NCBI GenBank assembly: GCA_031271475.1
Contig: JAISVP010000085.1
Coordinates: forward strand, 1-17,983
DNA from: Oscillospiraceae bacterium
Lineage (GTDB): Bacteria; Bacillota; Clostridia; Oscillospirales; Ruminococcaceae
Reading direction: 5' to 3'
DNA: 17,983 nt
Part shown: piece after piece, positions 6,870-14,053 of the stretch
How the letters are laid out: every line of letters starts with the position of its first letter
Position numbering within the stretch: the stretch's first letter is position 1
Position numbers and translations under genes: made by a program
The notes under the pieces: model-generated
Databases searched by the model: none
What the model was told of the DNA's origin: nothing
The model's input: only the letters and a program-made list of their open reading frames with translations

Positions 6870-8225
6870 ATGGAAAAAATTACAGCGTTGTGTAAATCAA
6901 GGGGATTTATTTATCCGGGTTCTGAAATTTACGGAGGACTTGCCAATTCGTGGGATTACGGGCCTCTTGGAGTGGAACTGAAAAATAATATCAAAGCGGC
7001 ATGGTGGAAAAAATTTGTAAGAGAATGCCCGTATAATGTCGGGTTAGACTCGGCAATACTTATGAATCCGCAGGTTTGGGTGGCATCCGGTCATGTCGGC
7101 GGATTTTCTGATCCGCTTATGGACTGCAAGGCTTGCAAAACGAGACACCGTGCGGATCAGTTAATAGAAACACAGTCCGATGAAACCGTGGGCGGATGGA
7201 CTTTTGAACAGATGACGGATTATATCAAAGATCACAGTATTAAATGTCCGGATTGCGGTGCGTCTGATTTTACTGATATACGCCCGTTTAATCTGATGTT
7301 TAAAACCTTTCAGGGAGTTACAGAAAGTACAAAAAGTGAACTGTACCTCAGACCGGAAACGGCGCAGGGAATTTTTGTTAACTTTATGAATATACAGCGC
7401 ACTTCGCGCAAGAAAATCCCATTCGGCGTGGCACAAATCGGAAAATCTTTCCGTAATGAAATTACACCCAAGAACTTTATTTTCAGAATCCGTGAATTTG
7501 AACAGATGGAACTTGAGTTTTTCTGCAAGCCGGGCACAGACCTTGAATGGTTTGAATATTGGAGAAGTTTTTGTTTCAATTGGCTGCTGTCGCTGGGTCT
7601 TAAGGAAGAAAAACTTAAACTGCGTGACCATAATGCGAAAGAACTCTCATTCTACTCAAAAGCTACTACGGATATAGAATACCTGTTCCCGTTCGGCTGG
7701 GGGGAACTGTGGGGGATTGCCGACAGAACTGACTACGATTTAAAGCAGCATATTAAGGAAAGTAATAAGCCGCTTGAATATTTTGACCCGGAAGACGGCT
7801 CTAAATTCGTGCCGTATGTTATTGAACCGTCTTTGGGAGCCGACAGGGTGGCTTTGGCGTTTTTATGCGATGCGTATGAGGAGGAACAGCTCCCGGACGG
7901 GGATACAAGAACCGTTATGCACTTTCATCCGGCACTGGCGCCGGTAAAGGTCTGCGTTCTTCCGCTTGTGAAAAAACTCAAAGAACCTGCGTACAAGCTG
8001 TATGAGGAGCTTATTAAGAATTTCGCATCGGAATATGATGAAACAGGTGCGATAGGCAAGAGATACCGCCGTCAGGATGAAATCGGCACACCGTTTTGTG
8101 TGACATATGATTTTGATACACTTGAGAAGGATAACTGTGTAACCGTGCGCGACCGTGACAGTATGCTTCAGGAACGCGTAAATATTAACGGATTGGTTGA
8201 GTATTTAAATGAGAAGCTGAAATAA
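6870..8225 (+). CDS. glyS: Glycyl-tRNA synthetase (single-chain, dimeric class II type)
   Basis: 451 residues. It charges tRNA-Gly with glycine. The class II motifs are clear: the N-terminal [18 protein letters not shown] block, motif 2 around Phe194-Arg-Asn-Glu ([21 protein letters not shown]), and motif 3 around 319-327 (EPSLGADR). Two Cys pairs, Cys86/Cys89 and Cys126/Cys129, look like a zinc ribbon in the insertion. Residues from about 355 are the HGTP anticodon-binding domain. The ATG at 6870 follows GAGAGG with normal spacing, and is chosen over the GTG at 6864, which lies inside that site. No glycine T-box leader is present in the 47 nt after the VOC gene. Confidence 0.97.
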   Translation: MEKITALCKSRGFIYPGSEIYGGLANSWDYGPLGVELKNNIKAAWWKKFVRECPYNVGLDSAILMNPQVWVASGHVGGFSDPLMDCKACKTRHRADQLIETQSDETVGGWTFEQMTDYIKDHSIKCPDCGASDFTDIRPFNLMFKTFQGVTESTKSELYLRPETAQGIFVNFMNIQRTSRKKIPFGVAQIGKSFRNEITPKNFIFRIREFEQMELEFFCKPGTDLEWFEYWRSFCFNWLLSLGLKEEKLKLRDHNAKELSFYSKATTDIEYLFPFGWGELWGIADRTDYDLKQHIKESNKPLEYFDPEDGSKFVPYVIEPSLGADRVALAFLCDAYEEEQLPDGDTRTVMHFHPALAPVKVCVLPLVKKLKEPAYKLYEELIKNFASEYDETGAIGKRYRRQDEIGTPFCVTYDFDTLEKDNCVTVRDRDSMLQERVNINGLVEYLNEKLK

Positions 8226-8239
8226 GGAGCCCTGAGTTT

Positions 8240-8689
8240 ATGCAGTGGTATGATTTATTCGATAAAGAACATGAGCCAACGGTATCTGAAGTATCGGAAT
8301 TTATTGCTGCACCGTTGTGGTCTGAATTAGCCGATTATATGCGGCAGACATATAACGCCGAACCGAATCTTTCTTACAGCAGCTGTGCTATGGACGGCGG
8401 TATTTGGAAAGGCTGGAATGTCAAATACAAAAAAAGCGGTAAATCGCTGTGTACGCTTTACCCGAAGCAGGGATACTTTCTCTTGCTGATTGCAGTCAGT
8501 GTGAAAGATATTCCGGAAGCCGATTTGCTTGCTCCGCTTTTTGGAGATTATGTGAAAAATCTGTATAACACTGCGGAAGTAGGAAAAAATTACGGTAAGA
8601 TGTTAGGGCTTGAAGTTACGGATGAGGAAATTCTCCGTGATGTAAAAAAGCTGATTGAATTGCGTGTCAGACCGCGAAATAAAAAATAG
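8240..8689 (+). CDS. DUF3788-like protein
   Basis: 149 residues. It shows the DUF3788 pattern: an N-terminal helix with PLWSELADYM, then SYSSCAMDGGIWKGWN, and then KYKKSGKSLCTLYPKQGYF, which is the family's best-kept block. Members are small, single-domain proteins of unknown function, often predicted to share a fold with bacterial transcription regulator effector domains. It follows glyS by 14 nt with GGAG near 8226, so it is probably co-transcribed. No catalytic motif is recognised. It is followed by two hairpins that end this operon. Confidence 0.8.
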   Translation: MQWYDLFDKEHEPTVSEVSEFIAAPLWSELADYMRQTYNAEPNLSYSSCAMDGGIWKGWNVKYKKSGKSLCTLYPKQGYFLLLIAVSVKDIPEADLLAPLFGDYVKNLYNTAEVGKNYGKMLGLEVTDEEILRDVKKLIELRVRPRNKK

Positions 8690-8692
8690 GAA

Positions 8693-8713
8693 CTGTCAAA
8701 CTCACTTTGACAG
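8693..8713 (+). other. Hairpin after the DUF3788 gene
   Basis: A perfect 8-bp stem CTGTCAAA/TTTGACAG with a 5-nt loop, 3 nt after the stop codon. No T-run follows. It may protect the mRNA 3' end trimmed back from the terminator just downstream. Confidence 0.55.
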
Positions 8714-8719
8714 GACATT

Positions 8720-8781
8720 AAATAACCTCCGGTAAGCCGCATTTACGTTGTAAATGTAAGAGAGTTTATCGGAGGTTATTT
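8720..8781. terminator. Bidirectional terminator between the DUF3788 gene and mazF
   Basis: A perfect 12-bp outer stem pairs 8720-8731 with 8770-8781 (AAATAACCTCCG and its complement). It extends inward by wobble pairs, and a separate inner hairpin CATTTAC-GTT-GTAAATG sits at 8740-8756. A T-rich end is present for the plus strand (TTATTTTG), and A/T-rich arms give one for the minus strand. It lies between two converging genes. Confidence 0.75.
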
Positions 8782-8787
8782 TGATGC

Positions 8788-9129
8788 TCACAGTCCGAAA
8801 CTGATGGACAGAGCGTTATTAACTTTATCCATAGCCGTCAAATCCAATTCGCCCATACGCTCTTTAAGACGCTTTTTGTCTATTGTGCGTATTTGCTCTA
8901 AAAGTACGATACTGTCCTTGGAAAGGCCGCAAGAAATAGCATTTACAGGAATGTGAGTAGGAAGGTTCGCTTTTTCCCGTTGACTGGTAATAGCGGCTGC
9001 AATGACAGTGGGACTGTGTTTGTTTCCCACGTCATTCTGAACAATAAGTACCGGTCTGATTCCGCCCTGTTCTGAACCTACGACAGGACTTAAATCCGCA
9101 TAATAAATTTCTCCCCTTTTTATAATCAT
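8788..9129 (-). CDS. mazF: MazF/EndoA-type endoribonuclease toxin (PemK family)
   Basis: 113 residues. MazF-type toxins cut mRNA at short sequences. The family signatures are all present: [39 protein letters not shown], the [13 protein letters not shown] loop, and [13 protein letters not shown]. The ATG at 9129 gives the normal family start, MIIKRG. No MazE-like antitoxin gene is found next to it: upstream is an untranslated-looking stretch and then spoVM. The ATG itself has no ribosome binding site. A strong one (AAAGGAGGAG) lies about 78 nt upstream, linked to a short in-frame stretch that ends in TAG. The toxin may be controlled by an antitoxin encoded elsewhere, or kept weakly translated. 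Confidence 0.94.
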   Translation of the reverse strand: MIIKRGEIYYADLSPVVGSEQGGIRPVLIVQNDVGNKHSPTVIAAAITSQREKANLPTHIPVNAISCGLSKDSIVLLEQIRTIDKKRLKERMGELDLTAMDKVNNALSISFGL

Positions 9130-9216
9130 TTGAACTGTGCGGAGGCAGTAAGACTAAAATTTGTCTCTGCCTTTCATACCGCAGTAATGCGGCTTCAGCT
9201 TACCCGCTCCTCCTTT
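9130..9216 (-). promoter_or_regulatory. mazF leader with strong SD and short in-frame stretch
   Basis: On the minus strand AAAGGAGGAG (9207-9216) is followed after 8 nt by CTG (9198), then 13 further sense codons and TAG (9154-9156). This frame is the mazF frame; 8 codons separate the TAG from the mazF ATG. A stricter ATG reading gives a 7-codon peptide, MKGRDKF. Small stems CCGCA/TGCGG and GGCAGAGAC/GTCT-CTGCC are possible. It may be a leader peptide, an antitoxin remnant, or chance. No ATG, GTG or TTG lies at the right distance from the SD. Confidence 0.45.
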
Positions 9217-9321
9217 ATATTTGTTTAACGTTGTTATTTAAATTATTAAACAGAAATGACAGCAGTCTAATTTCACGTTTAATGTTTATATGTTTATAGT
9301 TACCATAAATTAATACTTTTA

Positions 9322-9357
9322 TACAAAAAAGACGGATTTAAACCCGCCTTTTTTGTA
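9322..9357 (-). terminator. Intrinsic terminator of spoVM
   Basis: The arms at 9322-9335 and 9344-9357 pair over 13 of 14 positions around the loop ATTTAAAC. The A and T runs of the arms give a T-tract on either strand (CTTTTTTGTA on plus, CTTTTTTGTAT on minus). It lies 6 nt past the spoVM stop. Confidence 0.8.
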
Positions 9358-9363
9358 CGTTAC

Positions 9364-9450
9364 CTAAATTTCGCTGACTTTTTTTATCCCGAATATGGCA
9401 CGTAAAATCCCTGATAGGATTATCGGGCATTTGATTGTTACGATTTTCAT
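9364..9450 (-). CDS. spoVM: Stage V sporulation protein SpoVM (28 residues)
   Basis: A 28-residue amphipathic peptide starting MKIVTIKCP and continuing LSGILRAIFG. It matches the remembered Bacillus subtilis SpoVM (26 residues; MKFYTIKLP, LGGIVRAMLG) along its whole length, including Pro9, the central Gly-Ile, Arg-Ala, and the following Gly. SpoVM binds the convex forespore membrane and anchors the SpoIVA coat base. A perfect SD (AAAGGAGG) lies 8 nt before the ATG and a terminator follows directly, so it is a monocistronic gene. It is divergent from the two-gene membrane protease unit, which may also be a sporulation locus. It was too short for ordinary gene length cut-offs. No sigma-E promoter could be set with confidence. 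Confidence 0.88.
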   Translation of the reverse strand: MKIVTIKCPIILSGILRAIFGIKKVSEI

Positions 9451-9522
9451 ATGTAAGACCTCCTTTACTAATATCTTATTCAAAATATTTTTTTGTGTTA
9501 CTGTAAAGACAGACCATCCGGT

Positions 9523-9531
9523 TGGTATACT
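9523..9531 (+). promoter_or_regulatory. Possible extended -10 promoter for the membrane protein/M50 unit
   Basis: TGG followed by TATACT at 9526-9531 fits an extended -10 (TGnTATAAT), with no convincing -35. The start would be about 38 nt before the ATG at 9576. A sporulation sigma factor would also be reasonable here but no clear match was found. Confidence 0.35.
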
Positions 9532-9575
9532 TTGTCCGTTTTTACAATAAGTATTATATAAGGAGGGATAAAAAA

Positions 9576-10115
9576 ATGGGAAACATTAATAACGCAGTAT
9601 ATGCGGAACCTTTAAATTGGTTAAATGAACAGTTTGCTGTTAAGGAAAACATCCGGCCTGAAATGCCCGCCGATTCTAAGAACGGAAGGCGGACGGAAAT
9701 CGACACCAATCGGCAACAGCACTCTAATGAAACAGATCGCTTAAAAAGCCATCCTGACTGTAAGCATTCGGGAAGCACGGAAAAAAACGCAGCGGAGGAA
9801 TTCGATTCCGTAAATGACACAGCATTCTTTGAGCATTCCGAAAATAATGTCACAGACTGTTTGCCTGCACTTACACAGCCCGGCAGACGGCAGGAAAATG
9901 TCACCGGCAACTCAAAAATTGAGGTGCTGATTATGCAATGTATACTGTGCATAATCATTTGTTTGATTTTCATGCTTATAAACATATTTTTCACAGAGAT
10001 TTGCGCGGATTTTTTAAACCTTTTTAAAACTTACAGCCGTGAACCGAATACGGAAATAATTAAAGGATTTATTGATTGGACGGTTGCAGTTTTTGGTAAA
10101 TTAAGTGAAATTTAG
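9576..10115 (+). CDS. Single-pass membrane protein next to M50 protease, unknown
   Basis: 179 residues, not recognised as a family. Residues 1-115 are hydrophilic and probably disordered, rich in Asn, Glu, Ser and His. One hydrophobic helix is at about 118-139, and about 40 residues follow on the other side. The ATG at 9576 has AAGGAGGGA at 9560-9568; the upstream in-frame ATG at 9522 has none. It overlaps the start of the M50 protease gene by 11 nt, so the two are coupled. In Bacillus the sporulation protease SpoIVFB is encoded directly after its single-pass regulator SpoIVFA. By position and topology this could be a counterpart, but no SpoIVFA (LytM) domain is visible, so this is only inference. 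Confidence 0.75.
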   Translation: MGNINNAVYAEPLNWLNEQFAVKENIRPEMPADSKNGRRTEIDTNRQQHSNETDRLKSHPDCKHSGSTEKNAAEEFDSVNDTAFFEHSENNVTDCLPALTQPGRRQENVTGNSKIEVLIMQCILCIIICLIFMLINIFFTEICADFLNLFKTYSREPNTEIIKGFIDWTVAVFGKLSEI

Positions 10116-10527
10116 AATACGGGATACAGACATACAGTTTGATTTCGGCTTTTTTGCCGCTTTATGTATAATGGCGCTGATTATGCCATATCTGCTGTTT
10201 CTATACGGACTTATCGGAGCATTTATCCACGAATTAGGACATATTACAGCAATCTGCTGCTGCGGTGACGGTGTAAAAAAAATGCACTTCCTAATCGGCG
10301 GTATAAAAATAATACGGCAAAGAAAACGGTTACTGTCCTATAAGCAGGATTTAATCATTATGTTTGCAGGTGCATTCGCCAATATCATCGCTGCGGTATT
10401 GCTCTTATGTGCAGGAAACAGACAGGCTGGATGTATAAACCTATGCCTTGCATTTTTTAATTTGCTGCCGCTGCCGCATCTTGACGGCGGAGATATAGTC
10501 TGTACCATCAAAGAAATGCTGCAATAG
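10105..10527 (+). CDS. Minimal M50 (site-2 / SpoIVFB-like) membrane metalloprotease
   Basis: 140 residues. The zinc motif HELGH is at 42-46 in a membrane segment (GLIGAFIHELGHITAI). The second M50 motif, with the third zinc ligand Asp127, is NLLPLPHLDGG at 119-129. Hydrophobic stretches are at about 14-38, 83-103 and 108-120. Such proteases cut transmembrane proteins; SpoIVFB releases sigma-K. This one is about half the length of Bacillus SpoIVFB (about 288): it stops 11 residues after the DGG motif and lacks the later helices and the CBS domain. No frameshifted remainder is seen after the TAG. It starts with GTG inside the preceding gene and is translationally coupled to it. SpoIVFB function is plausible given spoVM next door, but not shown. 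Confidence 0.87.
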   Translation: MKFRIRDTDIQFDFGFFAALCIMALIMPYLLFLYGLIGAFIHELGHITAICCCGDGVKKMHFLIGGIKIIRQRKRLLSYKQDLIIMFAGAFANIIAAVLLLCAGNRQAGCINLCLAFFNLLPLPHLDGGDIVCTIKEMLQ

Positions 10528-10569
10528 AATTTCTTTGCGGCAAGCAACAGCAATCGACAAAAGAACCGT

Positions 10570-10637
10570 CCGAAGACATTCTTAAATGTCTCCGGCTCTT
10601 CATTCCTTAACCACGCCCCCTGAAAGGGCGCGGTTAA
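10570..10637. terminator. Two hairpins between converging M50 and GH5 genes
   Basis: Hairpin 1 (10570-10595) pairs CCGAAGACATT with AATGTCTCCGG around CTTA, with one A-C mismatch. Hairpin 2 (10607-10637) pairs TTAACC-CGCCC with GGGCG-GGTTAA, with one A-C mismatch. On the minus strand hairpin 1 is followed by a short T-rich stretch (GGTTCTTTTG). Long T-runs are absent, so terminator strength is uncertain. They fill the 121-nt gap between the two stops. Confidence 0.6.
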
Positions 10638-10648
10638 TTGAATTGCTG

Positions 10649-11986
10649 CTATTGGTTTTGCTCACTTCGGAACTGTTCCCTTATCCACAGTCCCCATTCG
10701 GACATTACATCATCTGACCAGTCGGAATATACGGCACTTTTGAACGCACAGCTGCTTTCATTTTTGTTACCGAGATTCCATGCCATATAGCTAACGTTGT
10801 ATTTATTCATTAAATCCATCCACTGCTGTCCCGAAGCAGTGTCATTCACACCGTTGCCTGAGGAATCACAAATTGCGAACTCTGAAACAAATACAGGCAG
10901 TCCGCTTGATACACACGATTCAAGTCTGTTACGTAAATAATCCCCATGTGTCCCGGCATAGAAATGCAAAGTATACATAATGTTGTCAAACTGAAGCGGC
11001 GACTGCTGTGCCTTATCTATATCCTGACTCCATGTAGGCGATCCGACAAGCACAATTGCATCGCTGTCATTTTCTCTGATTACGGGGATTACTTCGTTTG
11101 CATAACTTTTAACAGTATCCCAGTTTATGGCAGATCCGTTAGGTTCATTGCAAATTTCATACAGAACATTGTCACGGTCTTTATAAAGTTCCGACAGCTC
11201 ATCGAAAAATGCAATTGACTCGGCTTTATACTTATGCGGATCGCCGTTGTTGGACTGCCCCATATTTTCATTAAGTATATGCCAGTCGATAATCACATAC
11301 ATTCCAAGCTGTGTAGCATAATCCACACCGTTTTTGACCAGATTTTTCAGCTCTTCACGTTTGTATTCCGTAGCAATTCCGTATCCGTTGGTTTCGGAGG
11401 TGTACATGGCAATACGCACACAGTTTGTATTCCAGTCATCACGCAATGTTCTGAATGTGTCCTGACTCACATATCCCGGATACCATGCTATTCCATGTGT
11501 TGACATACCGTAAAGCTGGTACTTCTCGCCGTTCTTGTCTACAAGATCCGGACCGTTCACACTGAGTTTGCCATGTTTTGCGAAAGGCGTTTCCGAATCC
11601 GGTATTTTCGGTTCTGAAGTTTCGGACTCAGATGTCTCGGATTCGGAAGTTTCCGGCTCTGAAGTTTCTGACCCGGATGTCACAGATTCGGATGTCTCTG
11701 GCTCAGATGTTTCCGACGATTCCGGCTCGAACATCAATCTTTTAAGTAAGGTCAAATCCACAACATCTAATTGGTCATTGCCCTCCTGTTCATAGTAAAC
11801 GCTCCTGTCATATTCCCCGGCAGGAAACTCCGTAATCTGTGCTGTCAAATAACTTTTAAGCTCATAGACAGCAGCCTCAGATGAAAGCGGAGCACCAGCC
11901 GCATTTGCAGTTAGCAGCCCGGTTCCCAAAGTCATTGCCGTCATTAGACTTACCGCTGAGACGGCAGTCTTTTTTAAATTAAACAT
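10649..11986 (-). CDS. Secreted GH5 (GH5_2-like) endoglucanase with dockerin-like remnant
   Basis: 445 residues, secreted. A signal peptide (1-30, cut after LLTANAA) is followed by a short segment ending QLDVVDLTLLKRLMF (72-86), which resembles the second half of a dockerin but has lost the Ca-loop Asp/Asn pattern. A Ser/Glu/Thr-Pro linker spans 87-133. The GH5 catalytic domain spans about 137-440: GMSTHGIAWYPG at 160-171, acid/base Glu281 in CNEPNG, and nucleophile Glu369 in VSEFAICD. The likely activity is endo-beta-1,4-glucanase. The ATG is 2 nt after the leuB stop, and its SD (AAGGAGAGG) is made of the last leuB codons, so it is coupled to leucine genes. This is unusual for a secreted glycanase. 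Confidence 0.94.
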   Translation of the reverse strand: MFNLKKTAVSAVSLMTAMTLGTGLLTANAAGAPLSSEAAVYELKSYLTAQITEFPAGEYDRSVYYEQEGNDQLDVVDLTLLKRLMFEPESSETSEPETSESVTSGSETSEPETSESETSESETSEPKIPDSETPFAKHGKLSVNGPDLVDKNGEKYQLYGMSTHGIAWYPGYVSQDTFRTLRDDWNTNCVRIAMYTSETNGYGIATEYKREELKNLVKNGVDYATQLGMYVIIDWHILNENMGQSNNGDPHKYKAESIAFFDELSELYKDRDNVLYEICNEPNGSAINWDTVKSYANEVIPVIRENDSDAIVLVGSPTWSQDIDKAQQSPLQFDNIMYTLHFYAGTHGDYLRNRLESCVSSGLPVFVSEFAICDSSGNGVNDTASGQQWMDLMNKYNVSYMAWNLGNKNESSCAFKSAVYSDWSDDVMSEWGLWIREQFRSEQNQ

Positions 11987-11988
11987 AA

Positions 11989-13089
11989 TTATAACCTCTC
12001 CTTGATTAATTGTCCCATTTCCGAACAGGACACGTTTTTTTCCGCGGACACGCCGTCCGCCGTCAGATCAGCAGTTCTATAGCCGTCATTTAAAACAGAC
12101 AGTACCGCATTTTCGATTGCCAAAGCGGCATCTTTAAATTTGCGGCCTTCCTGTGCCGCAGCAGCGAGAGAGTGATCCAGCATCATAGAAACAGACAGTA
12201 TCATTGCTATCGGGTTAGCAATGTCTTTGCCGGCAATATCAGGCGCGCTGCCGTGGATAGGTTCGTACAGCCCTAGCGACCCGCCGCCCAAAGAGGCACT
12301 CGGAAGCATACCGAGTGACCCGGTAAGCATACTTGCCTCATCCGATAAAATATCCCCGAAAAGATTTTCTGTAACTATAACATCGAACTGCATAGGATTG
12401 CGTATTAACTGCATGGCACAGTTATCTACAAGCATATCCTGATACTCCACATCCGGATATCCGGATTTTACTTTATGTGCAATTTCACGCCAAAGTCTGG
12501 AAGAATCCAACACATTTGCCTTATCGACCGAGTGCAGTTTCTTTCTGCGTTTCATTGCCAGTTCAAAACCCGCACGAACTAACCGTTCTATTTCAAAATC
12601 CGAATATGTCATTGAATCCGTTGCGGTTTTTATGCCCTTACTGTCAGTGGATGTGGAGCGTTTCCCGAAATACGCACCTCCTGTAAGCTCCCGCACAATT
12701 ACCAAATCAAGCGGAGTTTCTGCCGTACTCAGCTTTAAAGGACTTGCACTGCTTAACGCCGAAAATAATTTCACAGGACGTATATTCGCAAACAGTCCCA
12801 ACGCACCGCGTAAACCTAACAGTCCCGCTTCAGGACGCAAATGTCCGGGTAAGCTATCCCATTTAGCACCTCCTACCGCACCTAACAGCACCGCATCCGA
12901 CTGCATACAAACGCTGAGAGTTTCTTCCGGCAAAGGAACACCCGTTTGATCAATTGCACATCCTCCCATTAACACATCCGTGAATTTACACTCAAATCCG
13001 AATTTTTCTCCCGCCCGGACGAGCACATCCAATGCCTGATTAACAATCTCAGGCCCGATTCCGTCCCCTTTTATTACTGCTATATTCAA
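11989..13089 (-). CDS. leuB: 3-isopropylmalate dehydrogenase
   Basis: 366 residues, normal length. It is an NAD-dependent oxidative decarboxylase in leucine synthesis. The signatures include GDGIGPEIV (8-16), LLGAVGG (68-74), [10 protein letters not shown] (133-142) and, near residues 240-270, the metal and cofactor stretch [29 protein letters not shown], here given as family pattern only. The start is TTG (13089), overlapping the leuD stop as TTGA, with GGAGG 6 nt before it. The nearby ATG codons are internal. The last codons serve as the ribosome binding site for the GH5 gene. Confidence 0.96.
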   Translation of the reverse strand: MNIAVIKGDGIGPEIVNQALDVLVRAGEKFGFECKFTDVLMGGCAIDQTGVPLPEETLSVCMQSDAVLLGAVGGAKWDSLPGHLRPEAGLLGLRGALGLFANIRPVKLFSALSSASPLKLSTAETPLDLVIVRELTGGAYFGKRSTSTDSKGIKTATDSMTYSDFEIERLVRAGFELAMKRRKKLHSVDKANVLDSSRLWREIAHKVKSGYPDVEYQDMLVDNCAMQLIRNPMQFDVIVTENLFGDILSDEASMLTGSLGMLPSASLGGGSLGLYEPIHGSAPDIAGKDIANPIAMILSVSMMLDHSLAAAAQEGRKFKDAALAIENAVLSVLNDGYRTADLTADGVSAEKNVSCSEMGQLIKERL

Positions 13090-13580
13090 TTTATTCCTCC
13101 GCTGTTAACTGTTTTTAAGAGCCCGCCCGCACTGATGATTTTCTTAATAAAGTCCGGAAAGGGCTGTGCCTGATATGATTCATTCCGGGTAAGGTTCGTA
13201 ATCACACCCGTGTCAAAATCTATTTCCACCTCATCACCGCCGTTTATTTTCTCCGCCGCTTCTGGGCATTCAAGTATAGGCAGAGCGGTATTTATGGCAT
13301 TGCGGTAAAAAATCCTCGCAAAAGTAGAAGCAATTACACATGAAATACCGCTTGCTTTGATGGCAATCGGTGCGTGTTCACGTGAGGAACCGCATCCGAA
13401 ATTATTCTGAGCGACCATAACATCGCCTTGCTTTACATTCTTTACAAAATCGGCGTCAATGTCTTCCATACAGTGCATTGCCAATTCGCTGTGATTTGAG
13501 GTATTAAGGTATCTTGCGGGGATAATAACGTCCGTATCAACGTTATCCCCGTATTTGTGCACTCTTCCTTTTGCGTTCAT
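13086..13580 (-). CDS. leuD: 3-isopropylmalate dehydratase small subunit
   Basis: 164 residues, the usual size of the short LeuD. With LeuC it isomerises 2- to 3-isopropylmalate. The motifs are [16 protein letters not shown] at 10-25 and [12 protein letters not shown] at 60-71. The start at 13580 is preceded by GGAGG with a 9-nt spacer; the longer upstream frame is an overlap with the preceding gene. The partner leuC is not in this window, although it is usually directly upstream. Instead a hypothetical gene overlaps the leuD start by 38 nt, so the two are coupled. Confidence 0.95.
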   Translation of the reverse strand: MNAKGRVHKYGDNVDTDVIIPARYLNTSNHSELAMHCMEDIDADFVKNVKQGDVMVAQNNFGCGSSREHAPIAIKASGISCVIASTFARIFYRNAINTALPILECPEAAEKINGGDEVEIDFDTGVITNLTRNESYQAQPFPDFIKKIISAGGLLKTVNSGGIN

Positions 13581-13932
13581 TAACGAGTTCCTCCATAGCT
13601 TTTCTTTGCATAACTTTCTTAAAAGTAATCTTTTGCTCCTTAGCCTTATCAGTTCCCGAACTGCTGAAAAAGACAGCTTCAGGATCAAGTGTCAAACTTC
13701 TTAAGTGACAGTAACCTGTCTTCTGAGTTCTTTCCATAACAGTAACTTTGGAAAGTTCCCCATGTGATCTGAGGTATTCTAAGTCACTGTCCGTAAGCGG
13801 TAATCCGCACAGTATTTTCCATTCTATCCTTGCAAGTTCTTCATCCTGTAAACTGAAACCGGAATTTAATTTTGCGGAATCGGAATTCCTCCTAAAGTTA
13901 CGGACAAATTCCGTAACATTCATACGCATCAT
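13543..13932 (-). CDS. Hypothetical protein upstream of leuD
   Basis: 129 residues, not recognised. It is mostly charged and predicted helical, with no membrane segment and no catalytic motif. The C-terminus (about 105-129) is very basic. The start at 13932 has AGGAGA about 8 nt upstream; the longer frame to 14031 is not supported. It overlaps leuD by 38 nt on the same strand, and the leuD ribosome binding site lies inside it. It takes the place where leuC usually stands, but it is far too short for LeuC and has none of its motifs. Coding is supported by the ribosome binding site and coupling, not by homology. Confidence 0.7.
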   Translation of the reverse strand: MMRMNVTEFVRNFRRNSDSAKLNSGFSLQDEELARIEWKILCGLPLTDSDLEYLRSHGELSKVTVMERTQKTGYCHLRSLTLDPEAVFFSSSGTDKAKEQKITFKKVMQRKAMEELVNERKRKSAQIRG

Positions 13933-14053
13933 ATCTGTTTCTCCTATCGTTATATACTCTTGAACACTGCGTGTTCGGCGCGTTCTTTGCGACACACACT
14001 GCTGTTTTACACAATGCTGACATATGCTCAAAAGCGCATAAATCTGTCAAAAA
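13933..14053 (-). promoter_or_regulatory. Spacer with possible promoter for hypothetical-leuD-leuB-GH5
   Basis: 121 nt. On the minus strand a perfect -35 TTGACA (14045-14050) is present, but the -10 at the right distance (GCATAT or CATATG) is weak. A 6-bp hairpin GAACAC-TGC-GTGTTC lies at 13962-13976. No leucine T-box or Leu-rich leader peptide was seen. Confidence 0.4.

Noticed and set aside
11535..11795. 86-residue plus-strand Ser/Asp/Val repeat protein
   Set aside because: It is the antisense shadow of the Ser/Glu/Thr linker of the GH5 enzyme.
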